From NCBI RefSeq assembly GCF_000971975.1, contig NZ_LAQO01000007.1, positions 1 through 64,000 on the forward strand: DNA of 64,000 nucleotides. The letters are read 5' to 3'. How positions within the stretch are numbered: the first letter of the stretch is position 1; every line of letters starts with the position of its first letter. Below the pieces are notes generated by a model. The model made no database searches, was not told the DNA's origin, and saw only the letters and a program-made list of their open reading frames with translations. Made by a program: the position numbers and the translations under genes. Of the stretch, positions 24,491 through 31,565 are shown piece after piece. Source of the DNA: Paenibacillus algorifonticola. GTDB taxonomy: Bacteria > Bacillota > Bacilli > Paenibacillales > Paenibacillaceae.

Positions 24491-25189
24491 CTAATCTTTT
24501 TCCGATGCCGCCTCGCTCAACTCTTGTTCAATTACGGCTTGGATGGCCTCGTAATCGAACGGATTCCCTATTCTCTTGTTGTTAATCATAATGGTCGGAG
24601 TCTGCAAAATATTAAAATCCTTCACGAGCTGCTGATCTTGATCGACCCGCCCCTGCACTTCTTCTGAGCTAAGCAGGGCTTTGAACTGATCTTTGTCCAA
24701 ATTCGGAACGGAGGCCTCCGCCACCTGCATCAGCTTCTCTACCGTAATCCAAAGTCCGTCATGGTCTGCATCCGGCTGCTCCGCAAACAAAGCTTCATGG
24801 AAATGCCAGAAATCGTCCGGATTCGATTCAAGCACCGCTTCCCCAGCCAAAGCGCCTAATGCTGATTCTGCCCCATGAAATAGAACGTTCACATACGAGA
24901 ACGAGGCTTGATTCGTATCTACATAATCTTTTTTTAATTGCGGCCAAATCTGCGAGCTCCATGCTTTGCAGGACGGACACTTGTAATCTCCGAACTCTAC
25001 GATAGAAACCTTGGCGGCCTTGTCCCCCCATGTAGGTTGGCTGGAAATGGGCGGAGCCTCTGCTGTTTCCTGCTCGATACCCGTCCGACTTTTGGAAATC
25101 TCGTTAATGGCGAACAGCGCAATAAAAACCACGACAATGACTAAGGTGTACCAAACTAATGTCCTTGATTTCACGTTTTTCTTTTTCAT
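24491..25189 (-). CDS. DsbA/BdbD-like thiol-disulfide oxidoreductase
   Basis: A 232-residue membrane-anchored thioredoxin-fold protein. One N-terminal helix (LVWYTLVIVVVFIALFAI) is followed outside by FGDYKCPSCKAWSSQ with the CPSC redox pair, a helical insert (residues about 115-180) and cis-Pro LQTPTIMIN. This is the layout of BdbD-type oxidases that make disulfides in exported proteins. Ribosome site AGGAGG about ten bases before this ATG; earlier Met codons are not preceded by one. No BdbC-like partner is in the window. Confidence 0.88.
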   Translation of the reverse strand: MKKKNVKSRTLVWYTLVIVVVFIALFAINEISKSRTGIEQETAEAPPISSQPTWGDKAAKVSIVEFGDYKCPSCKAWSSQIWPQLKKDYVDTNQASFSYVNVLFHGAESALGALAGEAVLESNPDDFWHFHEALFAEQPDADHDGLWITVEKLMQVAEASVPNLDKDQFKALLSSEEVQGRVDQDQQLVKDFNILQTPTIMINNKRIGNPFDYEAIQAVIEQELSEAASEKD

Positions 25190-25330
25190 CCTGCTTCTGC
25201 CTCCTGTACTATTCATAAAATCCCAGCGCTTCGCACGAAAGCTTCTATTTCCCATCTAAGAGAAGAAATCTCAATTCACCTTAACATATGAGCAATTATT
25301 CATCAATCGTCTACCCTTTCCCTACTAACG

Positions 25331-25365
25331 TAAAAATGCCCCGCGTCTAATTTAGATGCGAGGCA
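25331..25365 (-). terminator. intrinsic terminator of the NAD-salvage operon
   Basis: ATGCC-CCGCGTCTAA / TTTAGATGCGAGGCAT stem followed on the minus strand by TTTTTACG, about 75 bases after the nadV stop. Confidence 0.75.
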
Positions 25366-25439
25366 TTAATATTCCATCGTTTTTTAAATATAATTTCTCA
25401 AATATGCCGTACCACCGCTTGACCCATCCGTCACCGTTC

Positions 25440-26927
25440 CTACAAGTTCCCGAGCAAATTCGCGCGTATTCCCGCCAGCTCCTGCTCGCGCACCAGCTTG
25501 CCATTTTCAAAAATCGTCTTCAGCACGTCTTCCTGCTTCCTTGCCTCATACTCTTGAACGCTCAAATCGTCCGTGAGCGACAGCACGCCGTCCTGCTCGG
25601 TTACGAGCACGAGTCCGGTTTGCGATTTTTTCACTTTGCCGATATCGGTTGCCGGGTCTTTGAAAATTTTGCGCTCTTCGCCATTAATGATCGTAAACGT
25701 CGATTTCAGCGCAAAGCCAAACGTATCACGCGTATTATATTGGTACGTAAACGAGCCGATGCCGAATACCATATTCGTCGAAGCAAAGCCCTTCGCCGCC
25801 AGCTTCTCGCAAATTTCACGGCAGCGGCTAATCGTAATCGCATCCCCATAAATCGCGCCAATGTGGCTGTCGAGCTGCTTATAGCCCTTCTCGGTCACTG
25901 CACCGCCGAAAATATCCCACAAAATTTCAATAACGCCTTTGCGCGCCAGCGGGTGCTGCGAATCGGGATCGCCGCAAATGATTTTCACTGGATCGCCACT
26001 GTCCGGACGAATGACAACCTTGCCATCGCGGGCGAGAATATCCTCTTTAAGTCCTCTAACCACCACATCTAGCACGCTCCACAAATCCCATGTATCCGAA
26101 ACGATCGAGACGAAGCCATTCGGATATACCTCATTAATCAGATAGCGGTACGACGCCATTTCATCGGTGCCATGGGCGCACATCACGCTGTGCTCCGTCG
26201 CTGGAATCGAAGTACCGACCAGCTCTTTTTCCATATCCGCGCCATAAAATTGCTCCAGATACAAAATCGCCGGAACCGTATCCGTTCCCGTGAACGATAG
26301 CAAATGCCCAGCACCACTGCCTTTAGCCGCTTCCAGCGAGCTCATGCCCCGCATCGAAAAATCATGCCCCTGAAAAGGCACGCCCGACGTATCGCCGCTT
26401 GTCAGCAAAGCGTATTGCTCCAAAATTTTGCGGTATTCAAAAGCAATCGTCGCGCTCGTCGTCGGCATCCACAGCTGGCACGACATGAGCGTCTCCAAAT
26501 AATTGGTCACCCAGAAAAATTCGGGATGCGTATTTTCAATCGTCAGCATCGGCACTTTAACCGGAACGATCAAGCCTTCCTCAATCGCCTTAATGCGAAT
26601 CGGCAAGTAGCCGAGTTCATGCAGCGCAGCGATGTGCGAAGCATCCGGATTGGCATCGCCCAGCGCAAATTTCAGCACTCTGCGGTATTCCTCCACAACC
26701 TCTTCCTTCGTTCTTCCGAAAAAATGCTCATTGAAATAGTCGATCAAATATTCCTTAATGAATGCTTGAAAACCAAAGGCGACCACTTCCTCCACGCCTT
26801 CCAGCCGGCTAGTACGGGCGGTCCAGGTCGAGTAGACGAGTTCCGTCCCTTTTGGATACTGGTTTTTGTGGCTGATTTTATAAAAATCGCATAGCAGTGT
26901 CGCAGGGTAAGCTGTCTTCGTCGTCAT
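25440..26927 (-). CDS. nadV: nicotinamide phosphoribosyltransferase
   Basis: A 495-residue NAMPT-type enzyme that joins nicotinamide and PRPP to NMN in the cytoplasm. Length and motifs match NadV: LLCDFYKISHKNQYPKGTEL at the start, VPFQGHDFSMRGM, GTSIPATEHSVMCAHG, SIVSDTWDLWSVL, VVIRPDSGDPVKIICGDP and FGIGSFTYQYNTRDTFGFA. The ATG is one base after the stop of the prs-like gene, and its ribosome site GGGGAGAGG lies inside that gene. Its neighbours supply PRPP and a NrtR-like regulator, giving a compact nicotinamide-salvage unit of the kind also found in large phages. Confidence 0.93.
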   Translation of the reverse strand: MTTKTAYPATLLCDFYKISHKNQYPKGTELVYSTWTARTSRLEGVEEVVAFGFQAFIKEYLIDYFNEHFFGRTKEEVVEEYRRVLKFALGDANPDASHIAALHELGYLPIRIKAIEEGLIVPVKVPMLTIENTHPEFFWVTNYLETLMSCQLWMPTTSATIAFEYRKILEQYALLTSGDTSGVPFQGHDFSMRGMSSLEAAKGSGAGHLLSFTGTDTVPAILYLEQFYGADMEKELVGTSIPATEHSVMCAHGTDEMASYRYLINEVYPNGFVSIVSDTWDLWSVLDVVVRGLKEDILARDGKVVIRPDSGDPVKIICGDPDSQHPLARKGVIEILWDIFGGAVTEKGYKQLDSHIGAIYGDAITISRCREICEKLAAKGFASTNMVFGIGSFTYQYNTRDTFGFALKSTFTIINGEERKIFKDPATDIGKVKKSQTGLVLVTEQDGVLSLTDDLSVQEYEARKQEDVLKTIFENGKLVREQELAGIRANLLGNL

Positions 26928-26928
26928 T

Positions 26929-27738
26929 TTAAACCTCTCCCCATTCAAAAAGTTGGATTTTCTCATGTCCCGCTTCATTCAGCATCGTATTGGTCGTAAA
27001 CACTTTATCGATGAGCGGCGATTCGAGCAGCATGCCCTTATGAATCGAAGGCTCACAGTGCCCTACCAGCAAATAAATTTCCGCCGCGCCCAGTCCTTTA
27101 AGCTTCTCTGCACTGCGCATAAACGTTCCCCCGTAGGAGCAAAGATCATCGACGATAATCGCCTTAAAGCCTTCGCTCGCGACCTGTCCAACCACATCTA
27201 GACGTTCAATTTCACCCGTTTGAAAATTCCGCGCCTTAAAGCCGACCAGCTCGTTATAACCACGCACTTTGCTGTAGCGCTTCTGCGCCCCGGCATCCGG
27301 GAAAAATAAATAATCGGCCGCACGGTCAAAACCCGTTGCCTCAACAACTCGATCTAACAGCTCAATCGTCGGATACCTAGCCGAGCAATGGTTCAGCAGC
27401 GCAAGCGTCACATCGGAATGCGGCTCCAGCACCGTCACCTGTCCAAATGCCAAGGAGTTGATCAGGCTACTTACATATTTCAAAGTAAAAGCAGAAGCTC
27501 CCTCGATCCGGTCCATCCGGCTGTAGGGCATATAAGCAATCGTCAAGTCGGCCTGCACCTTCCGGCTGTCCAAATATTGCTTCACGAACATCAGCTTAAT
27601 CAAGTCGCTGTCATTCTCATATTTAAAAGCGAGCATATTCTGCTCGGCCATAAGCGTCGTAATCGCATCACCATCCACAAGCGTTTCCCCGTTGGGAAAC
27701 GTTTTGAACACAAGCTCCGCGCCATTTAGCTTGATCAT
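26929..27738 (-). CDS. ribose-phosphate pyrophosphokinase-like protein
   Basis: A 269-residue divergent PRPP synthetase/phosphoribosyltransferase-fold protein. FPNGETLVDGD and AYMPYSRMDRIEG correspond to Prs ATP/ribose-phosphate regions, and IIVDDLCSYGGTFMRSAEKL is the PRPP-binding loop. It is shorter than housekeeping Prs (about 315 residues). Start set by GAGGAG ten bases upstream. It likely makes PRPP for the adjoining NadV; overlap of the two genes supports a joint task. Confidence 0.88.
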   Translation of the reverse strand: MIKLNGAELVFKTFPNGETLVDGDAITTLMAEQNMLAFKYENDSDLIKLMFVKQYLDSRKVQADLTIAYMPYSRMDRIEGASAFTLKYVSSLINSLAFGQVTVLEPHSDVTLALLNHCSARYPTIELLDRVVEATGFDRAADYLFFPDAGAQKRYSKVRGYNELVGFKARNFQTGEIERLDVVGQVASEGFKAIIVDDLCSYGGTFMRSAEKLKGLGAAEIYLLVGHCEPSIHKGMLLESPLIDKVFTTNTMLNEAGHEKIQLFEWGEV

Positions 27739-27822
27739 CTTGCTCACTCTCCTCGCTGCTTCGTAGTTTACCACTAAATCCGCCCTTCAGCTCTGATACG
27801 TTCTGCTCACCTACTCACCCTG

Positions 27823-28596
27823 CTATCCGTAAATCGACAGCTGCGGCTCAAGCCCTGTGAAGCGATACAGCTGCGCCGGGCGCTGGGAATATAAATTCGA
27901 TGACTTCGGCTCCCCCGCCGCGTCCACGACTTTCTCAATAATGCCGCTGCGGCTTTGCGTTGATGTGATTTTCCGAATAAAGTTTTGTTCCGCAAAATCC
28001 GGCACAACCGCTTGAATGACCTGATACAGCTCGGCAATCGTAAATTCATCCGGTAAAAAAGCTTTCGCTATCGTCGTCGTCAGCATCTTCCGCTGAATTT
28101 GGAGCAGCGCATCCTCGATCAGAGTACGATGGTCGAAGGCGAGCGGGAGCTTTAGCACCTCTGCTACCGGGAACAGCTGTACTTCCGATGCATCGACCGC
28201 CGCCTGCCGATTCGCAAGCTGCTGCTCACCCACGAGTGCCAGAAACGCATGTGAAATCATCCAGCCCCGCGGATCACGTCCGGGCTCACTGTATACATTA
28301 AAATATTCGAGATGGACCTCGCTAACCTGCGTTTCCTCCAAAAGCTCACGTCTGGCGCATTCCTGCACCGTTTCCGTTTCCAAAGTGAATCCGCCTGGCA
28401 GCGCCCATTGCCCTTCGAAAGGCCAAATGTTACGCTTGATGAGCAGCACCTGCAGCTCATGATGCGGCAAAGCTTTCTTAACCTTGCTGCGCTCGGTTGA
28501 AACAATCGTAAAGATCACGATATCCGTCGGCGCTCCGTCCGGCGTTCGGTAATGATCCGGCGAATAATTGGATTCGTTTTCGATCAAGTGCTTCAC
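27823..28596 (-). CDS. NUDIX-winged-helix regulator, NrtR-like
   Basis: A 257-residue protein with an N-terminal NUDIX domain and a C-terminal winged helix (about residues 165-235, LLQIQRKMLTTTIAKAFLPD...FTIAELYQVIQ). This is the make-up of NrtR regulators of NAD metabolism, which respond to ADP-ribose. The NUDIX box GFTLETETVQECARRELLEE continues TQV, with Gln in place of the usual Gly, so catalysis may be weak or absent. It lies upstream of the prs-like and nadV genes and probably represses them through a site in its own promoter. Confidence 0.85.
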   Translation of the reverse strand: MKHLIENESNYSPDHYRTPDGAPTDIVIFTIVSTERSKVKKALPHHELQVLLIKRNIWPFEGQWALPGGFTLETETVQECARRELLEETQVSEVHLEYFNVYSEPGRDPRGWMISHAFLALVGEQQLANRQAAVDASEVQLFPVAEVLKLPLAFDHRTLIEDALLQIQRKMLTTTIAKAFLPDEFTIAELYQVIQAVVPDFAEQNFIRKITSTQSRSGIIEKVVDAAGEPKSSNLYSQRPAQLYRFTGLEPQLSIYG

Positions 28597-28620
28597 TTCC
28601 TGCTACGATTTAATTTTCTA

Positions 28621-28649
28621 TTTGATATTATCATTATGACATTATCAAA
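28621..28649. promoter_or_regulatory. candidate NrtR operator
   Basis: TTTGATA (28621-28627) / TATCAAA (28643-28649) inverted repeat enclosing the palindrome TCATTATGA, 25 bases before the regulator start. Autoregulation is inferred from position. Confidence 0.5.
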
Positions 28650-28705
28650 TCATTTGTCAAGCCTTTTAAATGATCATTAGGCTATTCCTTCTCAATTTAT
28701 TTGGA

Positions 28706-28745
28706 CAAGAACGCTACTGACAATCTGTTGTCAGTAGCGTTCTTG
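28706..28745 (+). promoter_or_regulatory. palindromic operator, copy 1 (upstream of the SfsA-like gene)
   Basis: A perfect 18-bp inverted repeat, CAAGAACGCTACTGACAA / TTGTCAGTAGCGTTCTTG, around TCTG. The core TACTGACA-N6-TGTCAGTA and the following CGTTYTTGTATATT recur at 30501. No T-run follows, which argues against a terminator. The WYL regulator encoded between the two copies is the natural binder. Confidence 0.7.
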
Positions 28746-28788
28746 TATATTCAGCGTATAGATTTCGAAAGGGAGGCACACTTTTAAA

Positions 28789-29562
28789 ATGGGCATAAAC
28801 AACGACGCTTTTATTTTTGAAACACCGCTTATTGAAGGCTTGATTCTTAGAAGAAGAAATCGCTTTATTATGGAAGTGGCGATCGACGGCGTCATTTATG
28901 ATTGCCACTGCCCCACTACAGGACGCATAGGCAGCATCGTATTCCGCGATATTCCTTGCCTGCTTTCTAAAAGCAAGGACATGACGAGAAAAACCCTCTA
29001 CACCGTTGAGGCCATTTCACTCGATTTGCTATCTGAGCCAAATAAATCATGGATCGGCATTAATCAAAATGCGGCGAACCGCTATGTGGAACATTTTTTG
29101 AAAAATGGCCAGCTCTCTGCTATGGTCAGCAGTGATATCGTGAAGCGGGAACAGAAGCTTGGCCATTCCAAGCTTGATTTTCTTGTAGGGCATACTTACA
29201 TCGAAGTCAAGACCCCTCTCACAACATTACAGGTTGAGAAAAAAGACCATATCACTACCTCAAAAGGAAGTGAGTTTACTTCCTTCGAACGCTTTATCAA
29301 GCACATTGGTGAACTTGAAGCAAGCTTAGAAGAAAATGATAGAGCTATACTGTTCATTTGTTTTATCTATGATAGTCCTGGATTTAGAGGTTCTACGAAC
29401 GGCAAATACAGCAGCTATATTAGAGAAACCGTTGAATCCTCTATCAAACGTGGAGTTGAAATTTGGCAGGTTAACTTCAAAATTACGCCTACCGAAGTGA
29501 ATCTTATCCGTTATTTTGAGACAACAAAAGATATTTTGAACAATGGAGCTGCTAAAAATTGA
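28789..29562 (+). CDS. SfsA-like protein (predicted DNA/RNA nuclease fold)
   Basis: A 257-residue SfsA-family protein. ETPLIEGLILRRRNRFIMEV is the OB-like N-terminal domain, followed by DCHCPTTGRIGSI. The nuclease-like half has SWIGINQNAANRYVEHFL, LGHSKLDFLVGHTYIEVKTP (restriction-fold Asp-Glu-x-Lys site) and RAILFICFIYDSP. SfsA proteins bind DNA and have been described as nucleases, though the physiological role is unsettled. The stop overlaps the next start as TTGA, so it is translated with the WYL regulator. It is more divergent than housekeeping SfsA. Confidence 0.82.
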   Translation: MGINNDAFIFETPLIEGLILRRRNRFIMEVAIDGVIYDCHCPTTGRIGSIVFRDIPCLLSKSKDMTRKTLYTVEAISLDLLSEPNKSWIGINQNAANRYVEHFLKNGQLSAMVSSDIVKREQKLGHSKLDFLVGHTYIEVKTPLTTLQVEKKDHITTSKGSEFTSFERFIKHIGELEASLEENDRAILFICFIYDSPGFRGSTNGKYSSYIRETVESSIKRGVEIWQVNFKITPTEVNLIRYFETTKDILNNGAAKN

Positions 29563-30512
29563 ATAAAACAGAACGCTTGTTATCGATCGTTCTAGAACTG
29601 CAGCGCAACAAGGTGCTGAAGGCTGCGGTACTGGCAGAGATGCTGGAAGTTAGTCCTAGAACGATTTATCGGGATGTTCAAGTGCTGAGTGAATCCGGTG
29701 TGCCCATCATTGGTGCAACTGGATTAGGTTATTCCTTGATGAATGGCTATTTTCTGCCGCCAGTGAGCTTCACTGTAGATGAAGCAGCAGCGCTTTTGAT
29801 AGGAGCCGAATTCGTAGAAAAGCGTTTTGATACTGCCTACAGCAGGAGTGCTCGCTCTTCACGCAGGAAAATCGAAGCCGTATTAACGGAGCCCATCCGC
29901 AACGAAGCGGATCGGGTACGCGATAACATCCTTCTGCTTCACAAAGAAAATGAACCAGAAATAGGTAAACGAGAGAAAGCTTACGTGGCAGCCATCCGTA
30001 CCGCTATGCTTGAAAGCAAGAAAATCCGCTTTGAATACCATAAACGAGCCGCACAAGCGAATGAAAAACATGAAATGCTGCGAACCGTTGCACCTTTCGG
30101 GCTCGTACTTGATGAACAAAATGGCTGGTTGTTAGTTGCCCATTGTGACTTGCGGGATGACATTCGCCATTTTCGGTTATCGCGAATAAAAGAGCTTGCC
30201 ATTACGAATGAAACGTTCCAGCTCCCTAGCAGCTTTCACCTGCACGATTATCAGCCGAAGGATGACCGCAACGTCAGAGTCCATGTACTTTTTAATGCGA
30301 GCATCGCGGATAAAGTGAAAATAGCAAACAACTATTATATGGAGGATGCCCAATTGAACGCCGATGGATACTACGTCACTTTTCGCGTTCGACGATCTGA
30401 AGATTTGCTGTCCTGGCTCCTTGGCTGGGGCGCAGATGTTATGATCATTGAGCCTGAAGCTTTCAAAATCCGTATAAAAAAAGAAATCGAAAACATGATG
30501 AAACGTTACTGA
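29559..30512 (+). CDS. HTH-WYL transcriptional regulator (YafY type)
   Basis: A 317-residue regulator. The N-terminal HTH_11 domain has TERLLSIVLELQRNKVLKAA and EVSPRTIYRDVQVLSESGVP; the WYL domain (about residues 135-215) has GWLLVAHCDLRDDIRHFRLS, followed by a WCX-like C-terminus. The TTG start overlaps the SfsA-like stop, with GGAG ten bases upstream. Two copies of a palindrome flank the gene, one before sfsA and one over its own stop codon ahead of the nmrA-like gene, so it probably controls both. WYL domains often sense nucleic-acid ligands. Confidence 0.9.
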   Translation: MNKTERLLSIVLELQRNKVLKAAVLAEMLEVSPRTIYRDVQVLSESGVPIIGATGLGYSLMNGYFLPPVSFTVDEAAALLIGAEFVEKRFDTAYSRSARSSRRKIEAVLTEPIRNEADRVRDNILLLHKENEPEIGKREKAYVAAIRTAMLESKKIRFEYHKRAAQANEKHEMLRTVAPFGLVLDEQNGWLLVAHCDLRDDIRHFRLSRIKELAITNETFQLPSSFHLHDYQPKDDRNVRVHVLFNASIADKVKIANNYYMEDAQLNADGYYVTFRVRRSEDLLSWLLGWGADVMIIEPEAFKIRIKKEIENMMKRY

Positions 30513-30534
30513 CAGGCTAGTGTCAGTAACGTTT
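30501..30534 (+). promoter_or_regulatory. palindromic operator, copy 2 (upstream of the NmrA-like gene)
   Basis: A perfect 14-bp inverted repeat, AAACGTTACTGACA / TGTCAGTAACGTTT, around GGCTAG, followed by TTGTATATT as in copy 1. It overlaps the WYL stop codon. Confidence 0.7.
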
Positions 30535-30590
30535 TTGTATATTGTAGATAGGCATGAGGTTGCCGTATTTAATAAGGAGGAGAACAAAAA

Positions 30591-31487
30591 ATGAATGAAA
30601 CAAAAGAAACGATATTGGTTACAGGAGCAGGCGGAAATTTAGGGCGATTGACCATTCATTGGCTGCTCGAAAATTATGATGGACCGATTATAGCAGCTAC
30701 CCGCACCCCAGAAAAACTTTCGGATCTTGCGGACCGCGGAGTTAGTGTGCGGCAAGCTGACTTCGACCAGCCTGAGAAGCTGGCCGATGCCTTTGCAGGG
30801 GTACAGCGTCTGCTTTTGGTAAGTACGGATGCGCTTGAAGTACCGGGTCATCGAATCAAGCAGCATTCGAATGCGATACAAGCTGCCGTTACAGCAGGAG
30901 TAAAACATATTGTCTACACATCGTTTTTTAACCCTGAGCCCGGTACAGCGAATTTAACGGCGGGAGACCACTACAGCACGGAAGAGGCTATTAAGAACAG
31001 CGGCCTGTCTTATACCATTCTTCGCAGCAATCTGTACGCGGAGAATCTGCTCCAATCCTTGACGCATACAGTCGCCACAGGCCAATACGCTGCTGCTATC
31101 GGCGAAGGCAAAATCGCTTATGTGACTCGTAAGGATTGTGCTCTTACAGCCGCAGCTGCACTCGCCTCCTCAAACACGGACAAGCGCATACGGAATGTAA
31201 CTGGCCCAGAAGCACTATCCGGTTATGATATCGCTCAAATATTGAGTGATATTGCTAAGAAAAACATTGTCTATATGCCACTCGAAACCGCACAGCTCGT
31301 TGGCATGTATGAATCGTTTGGCGTTCCGAATGCTGTAGCGCAAGCACTGGCTTCCTTCGATACCGCCTCGGCCAGAGGGGAATATGCCCAGCCATCAACA
31401 ACGGTTCAAGAGCTGACTGGTCAAGCTCCTACAAGCTTGAAGCCATTTTTGGACGAGAATTATTGGAAGACTGTTACGGTCTGCTGA
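30591..31487 (+). CDS. NmrA-like NAD(P)-binding reductase (QorB/YtfG type)
   Basis: A 298-residue atypical short-chain dehydrogenase. The dinucleotide loop ILVTGAGGNLGRLT is at the N-terminus; AATRTPEKLSDLADRGVSVR suggests NADP preference, and GVKHIVYTSFFNP takes the place of the classical active site. It resembles NAD(P)H:quinone oxidoreductase 2. Ribosome site AAGGAGGAG before the ATG. The upstream operator matches the one before the SfsA-like gene, pointing to shared control. Confidence 0.88.
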   Translation: MNETKETILVTGAGGNLGRLTIHWLLENYDGPIIAATRTPEKLSDLADRGVSVRQADFDQPEKLADAFAGVQRLLLVSTDALEVPGHRIKQHSNAIQAAVTAGVKHIVYTSFFNPEPGTANLTAGDHYSTEEAIKNSGLSYTILRSNLYAENLLQSLTHTVATGQYAAAIGEGKIAYVTRKDCALTAAAALASSNTDKRIRNVTGPEALSGYDIAQILSDIAKKNIVYMPLETAQLVGMYESFGVPNAVAQALASFDTASARGEYAQPSTTVQELTGQAPTSLKPFLDENYWKTVTVC

Positions 31488-31501
31488 TAGAAAACAGCGC
31501 A

Positions 31502-31544
31502 AAAAGCGGGAGCCGCTCATTTTTAAGAGCAGCTCCCGCTTTTA
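31502..31544. terminator. bidirectional terminator
   Basis: AAAAGCGGGAGC-C-GCTC / GAGC-A-GCTCCCGCTTTT stem with T-runs on both strands, between the convergent nmrA-like and pnkp genes. Confidence 0.88.
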
Positions 31545-31565
31545 TAACCTTCCTCGCTTCTTCCT

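Noticed and set aside
25440..28596. Calling the NAD-salvage genes a prophage
   Set aside because: No structural, integrase or lysis genes surround them and the GC content matches the chromosome.
28706..28745. Reading the perfect palindrome as a terminator
   Set aside because: No T-run follows on either strand and its core recurs before the NmrA-like gene, so an operator fits better.
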